This document shows positions 1 through 9,181 of a DNA stretch of 64,000 nt, one piece after another. Both the position numbers and the translations under genes were made by a program. The stretch covers positions 62,001 through 126,000 of the forward strand of contig WNNJ02001796.1 in the NCBI GenBank assembly GCA_012934845.2, written 5' to 3'. The notes beneath the pieces were generated by a model, which saw only the letters and a program-made list of their open reading frames with translations, was not told the origin of the DNA and ran no database searches. Source of the stretch: Pomphorhynchus laevis (taxonomy: Eukaryota > Acanthocephala > Palaeacanthocephala > Echinorhynchida > Pomphorhynchidae). Numbering within the stretch: position 1 is the first letter of the stretch; every line of letters starts with the position of its first letter.

Positions 1-863
1 AAAATTCATCAGGATTTATATTACAAGAAGTAGATGATCGTGAAAGAATTGAGTTTAAGATTTTCCAATGAGATTTAGAGTTGGAAGATGACTCGAGTTG
101 ATTTCGCCAAAAGATAGTACGTTTAGTACGTATAAGAATAAGATGTGAACGGCGTAGAGAAAAGTAGGAATCACGGAGATTTGGAGTGAGTGAGTTGGGA
201 GAACGTTTAAGAAAACGATTATACACACGAAAAGAGTGACGGAGTCGACGCTTAGAAAGACTACAGTCAGAATCGAACCAGGGAGCATGGCGCAAGCGCT
301 GAGAGCGTCGGAGTCGACTAGGCAGAAGTTTATTGATGATAGACATAAGTTCAGAATCAAACAGAATGCAGAGATCATAGGGAGAGAGATAGTTAAGAGG
401 AAGTGAAAAGAGTGAAGAATTGAGTAAGGCTGTGCAGAGAATAGGGATATCGAGAAGTTTCCAGGGTCGACTTGGTGTGGATATTGGTGGAGGCGTAGAC
501 GGATGATGGGGACGAGTAAGAGTAAGAGTGACAAGGAAATGATCGGACAAACCGGGATCAGTAATTGACAAGGAAGTATAGTCATTGAAGCAGATATGGA
601 CAGCAATGATGTCGAGAGCACCGCCGAGAATATGAGTTGGGCTTGTTGAAAGTAATTTATAGTTAAAATCAGAAAAAAAGATTAGTTAAAGTGATAGAGT
701 CAGAGTCAGCCGGGCGATCAAGACGAATGTTAAAGTCCCCGAGAACAAAAGGAGTATACGACAATGAACAGTGAGACATAAGATCTGCAATGTCGTTAAA
801 GAAGATACGTGAGGGGGCAACTGAACCTGGACGGTATACAATCACAAGTTCCAGAAATGGGTT
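1..863 (-). mobile_element. LINE-A fragment, endonuclease part of ORF2
   Basis: This minus-strand stretch is over 90% alike by eye to 12,090-12,570, which is part of a longer LINE-A copy. It covers the end of the APE-type endonuclease and the linker before RT. The 12 kb copy lacks about 300 bp that are present here near 305-620, so this fragment is the fuller one at that place. It stops at 863, where PLE sequence begins, with no RT following. Only out-of-phase open frames remain, so it is dead. Confidence 0.75.
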
Positions 864-1300
864 GAAATTTTAAGAATTGCAACAATATGTAATGATATTG
901 GCTTTCTTCAAAATCATTTAAATAATTTAATAGATGCATATTTTAAACTAGGTTACTATAAAAATAACATCAAGCAGAAAATAGTAAAATATATAAATCA
1001 ACACAATAATATTAAAGAATAAATTTAAACTCTTAAGTGGCAAATTTTTATGGATGTATAATAAATAATATACTTTGTATTAGAATAAGATACTAGATAG
1101 TTTTATCAGAGGAAATACATCATTAGCATGTATTTGGCCCCGCTGCTATGTTGGGTAGAGGAGTTAGGGGCCGAAACCTGATAGCATAGCAGTTCCTCCT
1201 GATGACCTCTAATTCTTATTTTGATACAACGTCTGTTATTTATTAGTCAATTCATAAAAATGACGTTTATTTTAAATTTTAATTATTATCCAACAGAAAA
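864..1300 (+). mobile_element. Permuted PLE, 5'-truncated 3' end
   Basis: The copy starts inside the short C-terminal reading frame of the PLE (compare 24,959-25,161), then carries the 3' pseudoknot region and 3' UTR. It has no RT core. It abuts LINE-A sequence at 863 without a visible target duplication. The C-terminal frame has an extra base compared with the 24.8 kb copy. Confidence 0.8.
1108..1195 (+). ncRNA. Predicted pseudoknot of the PLE 3' region, copy 1
   Basis: The segment opens with a small hairpin (AATACAT paired with ATGTATT). Stem GGCCCC at 1136-1141 pairs with GGGGCC at 1167-1172. CTGCTATG, directly after the first strand, pairs with CATAGCAG at 1185-1192, beyond the second strand. 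This is an H-type pseudoknot. The sequence is kept in at least five copies in the window. That it acts as a structured RNA is inference. Confidence 0.5.
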
Positions 1301-1524
1301 TAGTAAAATATTTAAATCACCACAATAATAGAAGGGGCTGGTGGTAGCAGCCAGTTTTGCTAAAATTCCTCACATTTATGACATAATGACATTTATCTAC
1401 GAAGAAGACAAACGTTCTCCTGTATTAATCTTTTTTATATTAAAATATAAATTATTAATTAATTTATAATTAATTAATAATATTAATTAATTATATATTT
1501 TTTCGGGAGAAGAAAATATATTAA
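1301..1524 (+). other. Retroelement shards and AT-rich spacer
   Basis: A 40-base shard of the PLE C-terminal frame lies near 1,290-1,325. It is followed by about 90 bases that match, inverted, the end of the minus-strand retroelement module at 50,175-50,255; both share an AGAAGACAAACGTTCTCC core. From 1,426 to 1,520 the sequence is almost pure A/T. I see no gene. Confidence 0.5.
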
Positions 1525-1790
1525 GGGAGAAGTTTGCATCTCAAAATGTTTAAACTTTAAAATGTAAAATCCTTCACGTGATCACGTTAAAGAGACCAGG
1601 TAATGGCCAATAGCTAGGTCGCGTAGCGCGTGGAGTGAAGGTGGTAGATCTTTATAGATCTTATTCCAGTATAACAATTTTTAATTTTATTATTTAATTA
1701 TTAAATTTTGATTTAGCATTATTATGTTTTGTTTATTTTATAATTATATTAAATACGTAGACTCAGTTAGCTGTTTTAATTTATTATAAT
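1525..1790 (+). mobile_element. PLE 5' leader module joined to PLE 3' tail
   Basis: Positions 1,530-1,665 match the leader of the best PLE copy (8,195-8,335, inverted) at well over 85% by eye. They keep its palindromes: CACGTGATCACGT, GCGCG around TAG, and AGATC-TTTATA-GATCT. From about 1,666 the sequence switches to the PLE 3' UTR tail ending in ACTCAGTTAGCTG. A leader piece next to a tail piece suggests internal loss from a tandem PLE. Confidence 0.65.
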
Positions 1791-1799
1791 AATAGAAAA

Positions 1800-2860
1800 A
1801 AACAAGTATGAAAACATATATTCTCCGCGTAGCATGACTTCAGGGGTTCCTGAGGGACTGTGCTTGGCCCATTACTTTTTAACATTTTCATCAACTCCGC
1901 TGAGTAAACTGCAATGCCAATATATTGCTTTCGCAGATGACTTGAAAGTGTGGAGCACAATTAATTCTCCAAAGGATGTAGAGTTTCTGCAAAGTGATAT
2001 TGATAGGATAGAAAATTGAAGTAGGCATACAGGAATACTATTGAACGTCTCTAAATGTGTTAACCTTCGTTTCGGGTATAGTTCTGTACTTGCCCGATGT
2101 ACCATAGGATCTCAAATAATTAATTGTGTATCTCAGGTACGAGACCTTGGTATCATAACTCATTCTTCCTTGAAGTCTAGAATGGATACTGAACACGTAG
2201 ATGCGCGTCTGCCAGAAGAATGTTGTACTTGATAAAAAACTGCTTCAAGTTTGTGTAACCTACATGTTTTAGAATTCTATTCAATGCACTTGTGAGACCA
2301 CATATTGAGTTCGCGATACAAGCCAGTTTTCCAACGTCCAAAGAAGAGTTGAATGGCTTATGAAATAATCTTCGTCGTGGCAGCAAACTGTGTTCGAGTT
2401 ATTATCATATGACTGATCGCGACAGAATTAAAACTCTGGGTATGATTACTGTGCACTAAATACTGTACATCCTAGATATGTTAGTAACATGGCATATCGC
2501 CAACAGTTCGGATGGATATCCTACCCATTTGTTGGTTATCAACGATAGACGATGCCACGGAGGTCATCCCCTGTTGTTAAGGATATCGTCCCATGGTTGC
2601 AGTTCACGGTTGGATCGGTTGTCTCATCGTTGTGCAAATGCTTGGAATCGACTACCGTCGGAAATCGTGATGGCCACAGACGTTAAGACATTCAAGACTG
2701 CTCTCACAAATTGCACGATTAATGGCGGGAATAATGAAAACTGCCCCTTTTATTGATATTTTTATGTTGATTTTGGTGTATGTAATGATGTTTTCTTGTG
2801 ATCGAGCGAAACGGCTTTATAACCAATGCTTGCTTGTAATAATAACAAAATAAATTGTAA
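1800..2860 (+). mobile_element. CR1/Jockey-like LINE fragment, RT and C-terminus
   Basis: The open frame at 1834-2019 reads through GVPEG (RT motif B) and FADDLKVW (motif C, the YADD box). Later frames at 2041-2232 and 2478-2756 hold the RT thumb and the usual LINE tail motif AWNRLPSEIV. The coding parts lie in different frames with stops between them, so it is dead. The resemblance is closer to LINE-B than to LINE-A. The sequence near 2,790-2,850 looks like its 3' UTR. Confidence 0.7.
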
Positions 2861-2862
2861 AA

Positions 2863-3300
2863 TTAATTTGCTGATGAAATTGAAGGAAGAACATGAGTGA
2901 AATGTGGCAAAATGCAATGTTTGATTTGTGTTTTCATTTCATTGTCAAACCATGCTGGTTTGGTTCGTTTAGACGGCAATATTTGTTTCCTTGGAGTGAA
3001 GTGATCTGATATCATTACTAGACATTCTCGAATTGACTGCCAACGTTCATTAACATCATGACAACTAGAATTGTCAAACTTTCCAGATGATGCATATTCT
3101 AAAAGATGAGATTCATTCACACGATGCCACATGCGCTTTGATCATACAGGCTCAACATTGTAGCCTATTCGACCACCTTGTATATTAACACTAAATTTTA
3201 TAACGCAGTGATCATTGTCACCGATTAGAGCTTCATAGCACAGGTTATAGATGTCGTTAATCATCCGTGAAATGATAAGATCGAGAACCGCCTTTACTCA
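2863..3300 (-). mobile_element. CR1-like LINE fragment, end of endonuclease
   Basis: On the minus strand the translation runs AVLDLIIS, then GDNDHCVIKF (the last endonuclease box, normally SDH), then an 89-residue open frame (3132-2863) with PAWFDNE, the linker motif found before RT in CR1/Jockey LINEs. The first part is separated from it by a stop. The strand is opposite to the RT fragment on its left, so these are two different insertions or an inversion. Confidence 0.65.
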
Positions 3301-3909
3301 CAATGTCACACAGGCAACCGAAACGACCAGTATGTACCTCATTCTACTGATGAGTGTTGCCGGGTACTCATCATTTCGATGCTGAAGTGGTCGTCTAGAA
3401 GTGACATGGTGATTGAAAGTCGTGAATCGAAGTCCAGTCTATCAAGCAACACCATTTAGTATAAATGCCGTATTTCGTAAGAAATCCTGGACCGTTGTTT
3501 ACTCAGCACATCTGTGCACTACTATTATACATGCCGTATCCATTAAGGATCCAACGAGTGCAACGACAATTCAGCAACAACCTCTGCCTAGTGTTTAAGG
3601 ATGGTCCGCACAGCAATTCGATCTGGTAAAGAGCGTAAGCCTCAGTCAATTAAGCAAAGTGTCGGAAACGCCTTGATTCACAATGTCACACAGGCAACCG
3701 AAACGATCACTGTGTACCTCATTCTACTAATGAGTGTTGCCGGATACTCATCATTTCGATGCTGAAGTGGTCGTCTAGAAGTGACATGGTGATTAAAAGT
3801 CGTGAATCGAAGTCCAGTCTATCAAGCAACACCATTTAGTATAAATGCCGTATTTCGTAAGAAATCCTGGACCGTTGTTTACTCAGCACATCTGTGCACT
3901 ACTATTATA
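3299..3909 (-). repeat. Direct duplication of LINE endonuclease segment
   Basis: A segment of about 235 bases at 3,299-3,538 recurs at 3,679-3,909 in the same orientation with few differences. The interval between, about 140 bases, is unique in the window. On the minus strand the first copy encodes GRFGCLCDIVSK, leading into the endonuclease end at 3,300, so the duplicated part belongs to the LINE. The period is about 380 bp. Confidence 0.75.
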
Positions 3910-4159
3910 TATGGAGTCTGTGATAGACTCTGGGATGTTGCTTCAAATTAATTCAGGATTAATATAGTTTACGAGCCTTGTTAAATTTATATATAACAAC
4001 TTTAAATACAACTTTAAATATCGAGAACTGAATAATGCGTAGAAGGAAATCTCGTGAGCAAATTAATATGCTGAATAATTATAAGTTCATCTAAAAATAT
4101 ATTAATTATAATAAATAAAGAATTAAATATCCGCTTATCTCTCAGCTTCATGTTGTTAA

Positions 4160-4310
4160 AATGCAAAAGTTAATCAGATCAAAGGCTGAGTTCGTTATTA
4201 TATATTGCCAAAGCTTTCGCCGCGTTACGGCTTCGTCAGTGGATCATTGGCGAAAGCTATGGCAATATATAATAACTAACTTAGCCTTTGATCTGATTAA
4301 CTTTTGCATT
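4160..4310. mobile_element. MITE-like 151-bp palindromic element
   Basis: Arms of about 60 bases are nearly perfect inverted repeats. They begin AATGCAAAAGTTAATCAG and run inward to the AGCTTTCGCC box, and they surround a short GC-rich centre. The whole could fold as one hairpin. There is no coding capacity, as expected of a non-autonomous DNA element or a structured repeat. I cannot see an unambiguous target-site duplication because the flanks are AT-rich. Confidence 0.65.
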
Positions 4311-4506
4311 ATAATAAATATATAATATTTATTAATATTATCCGTAAATATATAATCGATATTAATATATTATATTAATCTATTAATATAATGCATACTT
4401 TGTAGTATACTTAATTTTAAACGATTCGTTTCTACAGAAACAGTTGAAAGTAGAGAGCGAAACTCGTAAACACTTGAATATCGATCAATTCAATATATAA
4501 TAAAAC

Positions 4507-5905
4507 AATTTTGGTTTCTAATAAACATTTGGTTTCTAATAAACACCTTAAAACAATTTTGGTTTCTAATAAACATACATTCCAGATTTCAGTTCCGCTC
4601 GATTCGCTCGCGGAAAATCTTGTCCACCAAGATTGTAAAACAATCAAACTACAATCTTCGACGACAACCAACGACAATCTTCGACGACAAATAACGACAA
4701 CCATCCGCTTGACAATTATCGACAACCATCGACAACCATCGACGACATCCGCTCGCTACTTACAACTAACGACTTGCAGACTAACGGAGTTTAAACATTC
4801 TTGATTATAACTAACTAATTAACATTTTATTATGGCAAAGAGAAAGCTAACTAAAAATGTCGTCCAGCAACTCAAGTCCGTCAAGGAAGCTTACATCGAA
4901 AAGCAAATTGGATGCGACAACAAGAACTGCAATGTTTGGACTCACGTTGCCATTCCTTTCACTGACGAGGACAACGTTTTAAATCGGAATTTCCTCTGCG
5001 GCTTCTGTTGTGCTGCTCTCGTAGGAAAGCTAATGAAAAATGACCACTCAAACGGTGAAAAAGTTCTGAACGCTAACAAAACAGATTTGTGCTCAATAAA
5101 TAAACTTGATATCTCTCAGTCGACTCAGACCGCTGTTATACATGGAAAATCAACAAACGACAAAATATCTTCCAATCTATCGTCGTCATCCGTTTGCTTA
5201 CTAATTCCTTCGTCATCTATGAAACCCGTTCTTGAAACTTCTCTCACACACACTCCTCCTTTAACAACGGATAAAACTTCCCATAATCTTCATCTTCCTA
5301 ACAATGCAAACAGTAAAGGCCTTCATCTCGTACCTCGTTTTTCCTATTCATCCCCACATCTAAATATATCTCATACTTCTTTCTTCTCTTCACGTACTCC
5401 TTACTCTACCTCCACAATATCACTTCTCAATAATTTACATCCTTCTGTCAAAATTATCTCCAGTAACATCTCCGTTCAACCTATTCAACAATCCACTTCT
5501 GTCACACATGCTCCAACCGTATCACCTATCAATAATTTACATCCTTCCGTCAAAATCATCTCCAGTAACATATCCGATCAACCGATTAAACACTCCACTC
5601 CTGTCACACATGCTCCAAACTATCTTAAATATTCACTTAGCACCCCTGTCATTCCCACGTTTATCTGCTCTTCCGCCTCTACTGCTACCAGGTCTTTCCG
5701 TCCACAACTACGTAATCGTTTTCCTTCGCGCGATCGATGCATTATCATATCTAATTTAAAGGTTTCCGAATCTGCTTCTCCTCAATGTCGCCTCGATGAT
5801 GATGTATCTGCTTTCAGGTATATCCTAGCAACCATTCTTCCTGATGATAATCCATCCCTCTTCAATAATATCGCTCCTGTATCTTCGACCCGTTTAAACA
5901 AATCC
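4507..5905 (+). mobile_element. LINE-A copy, 5' UTR and ORF1 only
   Basis: The 5' UTR begins with three tandem copies of a TTTTGGTTTCTAATAAACA motif (4,507-4,576) and includes a short run of the 13-base repeat seen expanded at 35.4-35.96 kb (CGACAACCATCGA at 4,718-4,755). ORF1 follows at 4832. The element stops at about 5,905, where a minus-strand PLE begins. Neither the rest of ORF1 nor ORF2 is found nearby. Confidence 0.8.
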
Positions 5906-5956
5906 ACCCATTGGAACACCTTTTACTTGTCTAAATATAGATGTCCCTACTTTTAA
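4832..5956 (+). CDS. LINE-A ORF1 protein, C-terminus lost to PLE junction
   Basis: This is an RNA-binding type ORF1 of a CR1/Jockey-like LINE. Residues 28-60 form a zinc-finger-like patch: CDNKNCNVW, then CGFCCA. A long serine/threonine/proline-rich middle follows; two near-identical stretches read NLHPSVKIISSNIS. An RRM-like start lies near residue 300 (RDRCIIISNLKVS). The LINE part ends near residue 358; the last 15 residues or so are read from the antisense of the abutting PLE. The first ATG follows a stop-rich UTR, and the homologue at 14,283 starts with the same MAKRKLTKN. The chimeric C-terminus means a broken copy. Confidence 0.75.
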   Translation: MAKRKLTKNVVQQLKSVKEAYIEKQIGCDNKNCNVWTHVAIPFTDEDNVLNRNFLCGFCCAALVGKLMKNDHSNGEKVLNANKTDLCSINKLDISQSTQTAVIHGKSTNDKISSNLSSSSVCLLIPSSSMKPVLETSLTHTPPLTTDKTSHNLHLPNNANSKGLHLVPRFSYSSPHLNISHTSFFSSRTPYSTSTISLLNNLHPSVKIISSNISVQPIQQSTSVTHAPTVSPINNLHPSVKIISSNISDQPIKHSTPVTHAPNYLKYSLSTPVIPTFICSSASTATRSFRPQLRNRFPSRDRCIIISNLKVSESASPQCRLDDDVSAFRYILATILPDDNPSLFNNIAPVSSTRLNKSTHWNTFYLSKYRCPYF

Positions 5957-8002
5957 ATAATTTTGATTTATCAAAATATTTAAGGATTCTATTAATTCAA
6001 TTTTATCCATATATTTATATTTATTTGATGGCTTAATTTTTGTTAGATAGGCGTTATAATTATTATAACATATATATGTATATCTTTTTCCGAATATAAG
6101 GTTAATTAATTTTACTAACGCTTCTTTAATATCTACTAAATCTAGATTTGTATAAAGCGTACTAAAATCGTATGTATTTATATTTTGAAAATTTATTCCT
6201 TTTGTCTGTTCTAAAAATTCTTTTGTAGAATTAATACTGAAATAGTGTTTTATACCAGTATTAATTTCGATTACCTTGCAATATTTTTTAAAATGTGCTT
6301 TAATTACTTTAAGTATTTTATTCATATAGACAGAAAGTGGTTTTAATGTACATTTAAACGCACTACATATGAACCTAGGTTTTATTGGATTTTTATGTAA
6401 TTTTGGATTCCAATATAATATAGGTATAGTTTTATTATCTAATTCAACCTTTATACCCTTTTTATCCATTATAGAACAGTGACTTGTAATAATTGTTTCT
6501 AAACTCAACTCACTACGTTCATATGTTGGATTTACATTTAAATCATTAGAATTAACCTCTTTCATTAGTATATCATAATAAAGCTTTTTGCATATGAAGA
6601 CAAAGTTATTACTAGCTTTATCAATAGTTGTTATTATATAATTATCCTTTAATTTAGTAAGTTCTTTATACATATCTTTATTAATTTTATCTTTCCTTTT
6701 ATAATTGTTTGTTATTTTCATTTTATTTTTAATTTTATCAAATATATAATCTTTCCAAATGTTAATCTTAGATATATTCGAGCTTTCACTATTAATCAGC
6801 TTACTAAAGTAATCATTTAAGTTATTATATAACGAATTGTATATTTTATTTTTGTCGTTGTTATTATTTAATCTATATTTATACCCTTTTGATATCAGCT
6901 TTCTTAATTCACAATTTTCAATTAATTCTAGATTATGGGTACATATATGTTCATTTATTTTATCAAAACTAAGACTTTTACAATTGCATTCTGTTTCCAT
7001 TATGTTTCTAATATTATCGTTACATATTGATTTTAATTCTTTATTATAATTACAAATTTTTCGTCCTAATGGTGGTAGGAGTTTATACCTTATTTTAGGA
7101 ATATATTTACTTAAATCTGACCCTTTTATTTCTTTACTTTTAGAATTATTTAAAAGTCCGGCTATATTTATGTTATCTATACATTTATTAATGAAGTTTA
7201 TGGTTAATGTATATTTTCTATTGTTATTATTTACATTTATTGTACAATTATAGTGTTTTGTATTACAATAACTGTCTATTATACAACTTAGCCTATCATA
7301 GTCGTTAATTAATTTTTGATTTATTGAACATATGATATCTTTAGAAAAACTTCTTATATTTACATAAAGATCTTTTAGCTTATTATCACTTAAAAGTTGT
7401 TTTAATATTTCTAATTGTTCATTTATATACATATCTTTTTTAATATTTTTAACTCTATTTTTCCTATTCCTTTTATCACCATGACTTCTTGGTTTGCGTT
7501 TAACCGGATTATTATAATATAGTTGTTTATTATGTATTATACTACTTCTGCCAATTCCTTGTACCACGTCATTCAATCCTAATGGGTACATGGAATTAAG
7601 CGTTTTAATCCAAAAATCTTCTTTTTCTAATAGTTTTTGATTTAATATTGAAATGTTTTCTTCGATAATATGTTCTAAAATAAATAATTTACAGTTTTTA
7701 ATATCATGTCCTATTAATCTCATATGTTTATGAAATATAGTTTGACTATTATGCTGTATATTATATATGTGTTGCCTAAACCTAGTTTTTAACATTTGAT
7801 ATGTTTTTCCTATATATTGCAATCCACATGTACATTGTATAAGATACACTACACCTGCGGTATTGCAGTTACAATTATTATTAATATTTAATGAAAAACA
7901 TTTGTTTGTCGTATTACTTACGATACAATTATTATTATTTATAACATCACAAACTATACAATTTTTTTCTGTTACATTTAAAAGATCTAAAATTGAAATC
8001 AT
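5894..8002 (-). CDS. Permuted PLE protein: N-terminal GIY-YIG nuclease plus RT
   Basis: Residues 15-60 hold many cysteines (CIVC, NCNC, QCTCG). The GIY-YIG nuclease fold covers about residues 48-145: GVVYL (50-54), YIG (63-65), Arg74, His78 and a Glu near 128 in KEDFWI. RT motifs follow: IDKASNNFVF near 456, YWNPKLHKNP near 530, DFSTLYTN near 608, and GVPMGG at the very end. The catalytic YIDD box and thumb are missing because the copy is cut at about 5,911, where LINE-A begins. Canonical Penelope elements carry the nuclease after RT; nuclease first is the Naiad/Chlamys layout. An in-frame TAA three codons upstream supports this ATG. The first 10 bases or so at the left end are LINE sequence. 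Confidence 0.85.
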   Translation of the reverse strand: MISILDLLNVTEKNCIVCDVINNNNCIVSNTTNKCFSLNINNNCNCNTAGVVYLIQCTCGLQYIGKTYQMLKTRFRQHIYNIQHNSQTIFHKHMRLIGHDIKNCKLFILEHIIEENISILNQKLLEKEDFWIKTLNSMYPLGLNDVVQGIGRSSIIHNKQLYYNNPVKRKPRSHGDKRNRKNRVKNIKKDMYINEQLEILKQLLSDNKLKDLYVNIRSFSKDIICSINQKLINDYDRLSCIIDSYCNTKHYNCTINVNNNNRKYTLTINFINKCIDNINIAGLLNNSKSKEIKGSDLSKYIPKIRYKLLPPLGRKICNYNKELKSICNDNIRNIMETECNCKSLSFDKINEHICTHNLELIENCELRKLISKGYKYRLNNNNDKNKIYNSLYNNLNDYFSKLINSESSNISKINIWKDYIFDKIKNKMKITNNYKRKDKINKDMYKELTKLKDNYIITTIDKASNNFVFICKKLYYDILMKEVNSNDLNVNPTYERSELSLETIITSHCSIMDKKGIKVELDNKTIPILYWNPKLHKNPIKPRFICSAFKCTLKPLSVYMNKILKVIKAHFKKYCKVIEINTGIKHYFSINSTKEFLEQTKGINFQNINTYDFSTLYTNLDLVDIKEALVKLINLIFGKRYTYICYNNYNAYLTKIKPSNKYKYMDKIELIESLNILINQNYLKVGTSIFRQVKGVPMGGFV

Positions 8003-8340
8003 TAGTACTTACGTATTTTTCCAATATTGTTGAGTACATGTAACTTTTAAGTCATAATTTTTAACGTTGCTTTTTCGGTGTCGCCACCTAGTTTAGTTGA
8101 CTCAGACTAAACTTACAACGGGCCATCCAGCAGCATCTGACAGGGGCTGCCCTGCTTAAGGCGGTTGCAGGCTGGAACAAGATCTATAAAGATCTACCAC
8201 CTTCACTCCACGCGCTACGCGACCTAGCTATTGGCCATTACCTGGTCTCTTAAACGTGATCACGTGAAGCAGTTTACATTTTAAAGTGTAAACACATTGG
8301 GATGCAAACTTCTCCCTTTTTTAAGAATTAATAATTCATG
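8003..8340 (-). promoter_or_regulatory. PLE 5' leader with chain of hairpins
   Basis: This GC-richer block upstream of the PLE start codon stands out from its AT-rich surroundings. In sense order it holds TTTACA/TGTAAA arms, the palindrome CACGTGATCACGT, a GCGCG palindrome, AGATC-TTTATA-GATCT, TTTAGT/ACTAAA arms, and GGTG-GCGA-CACC (a GNRA tetraloop hairpin) followed by GAAA. The left two thirds recur at 1,530-1,665. A GTAAGTA motif lies just before the ATG. The role (promoter, structured RNA) is inferred from position and conservation. Confidence 0.5.
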
Positions 8341-8714
8341 CTTGTTTGAAAATAAGAAAAAATAATAGTAAAGTCGTAACCAATAATACATAGTTTCAGT
8401 ATTTCTAACAGAGGTCATATTACCGGGAAAACAAAGTCCACAGGTCAATAATAACATGTCAGTAGAACAAATTAAATCAGCTAACTGAGTCTACGTATTT
8501 AATATAATTATAAAATAAACAAAACATAATAATGCTAAATCAAAATTTAATAATTAAATAATAAAATTAAAAATTGTTTTTAGATTTTCTATAATTTAAA
8601 TCAAGTTAAAAAATAAAAATAAAAAATAAAATTTAAAATAAACGTCATTTTTATGAATTGACTAATAAATAACAGACGTTGTATCAGAATAAGAATTAGA
8701 GGTCATCAGGAGGA

Positions 8715-8793
8715 ACTGCTATGCTATCAGGTTTCGGCCCCTAACTCCTCTACCCAACATAGCAGCGGGGCCAAATACATGCTAATGATGTAT
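8715..8793 (-). ncRNA. Predicted pseudoknot of the PLE 3' region, copy 2
   Basis: Same layout as at 1,108-1,195 on the other strand: GGCCCC/GGGGCC with interlocking CTGCTATG/CATAGCAG. It sits between the C-terminal frame and the 3' UTR. Both stems are fully kept. Confidence 0.5.
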
Positions 8794-8839
8794 TTCCTCT
8801 GAAATAACTATCTAGTATCTTATTCTAATGCAAAGTATA

Positions 8840-9181
8840 TTATTTATTATCCATCCATAAAAATTTGCCACTTAAGAGTTTAAATTTATTCTTTATATTA
8901 TTGTGTTGATTTATATATTTTACTAATTTCTGCTTGATGTTATTTTTATAGTAACCTAGTTTAAAATATGTATCTATTAAATTATTTAAATGATTTTGAA
9001 GAAAGCCAATATCATTAGATATTGTTGCAATTCTTAAAATTTCATTATTTAATGTATTATATTTTATATTATATGGTATGCATGAATGCTCATGCAAAAA
9101 TATGTTTCTTGTAAATTTAAATATGTCATCTTTACGATATAAATTAATAGTAGTTTTAGTTAATGCTAATTTAATGTTCAT
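8840..9181 (-). CDS. PLE C-terminal reading frame (RT thumb region)
   Basis: A 113-residue frame beginning MNIKLALTKTTINLYRK. It continues the RT (finger/thumb end) that in other copies lies directly upstream in a different frame. Rich in Lys, Asn and Ile, like the main PLE frame. Its ATG sits two bases after the stop of the main frame in the copies at 24.8 and 42.5 kb; here the upstream RT is deleted. Whether it is translated alone or by recoding is unknown. Confidence 0.65.
   Translation of the reverse strand: MNIKLALTKTTINLYRKDDIFKFTRNIFLHEHSCIPYNIKYNTLNNEILRIATISNDIGFLQNHLNNLIDTYFKLGYYKNNIKQKLVKYINQHNNIKNKFKLLSGKFLWMDNK

Noticed and set aside
55-621. A 188-residue hydrophobic frame on the minus strand
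   Set aside because: It is an out-of-phase reading of LINE-A endonuclease sequence; the membrane-like composition comes from the frame.
3299-3360. CGAAAC...CTGATGA with GGCAAC/GTTGCC arms, resembling a hammerhead in type II order
   Set aside because: The minus strand here codes for the LINE endonuclease (GRFGCLCDIVSK), stems I and III do not form, and the second copy at 3,679 has CTAATGA. Taken as coincidence.
8195-8335. A tRNA-derived promoter (A and B boxes) in the GC-rich PLE leader
   Set aside because: No sequence close to a B box (GGTTCGANTCC) or an A box at proper spacing could be found.
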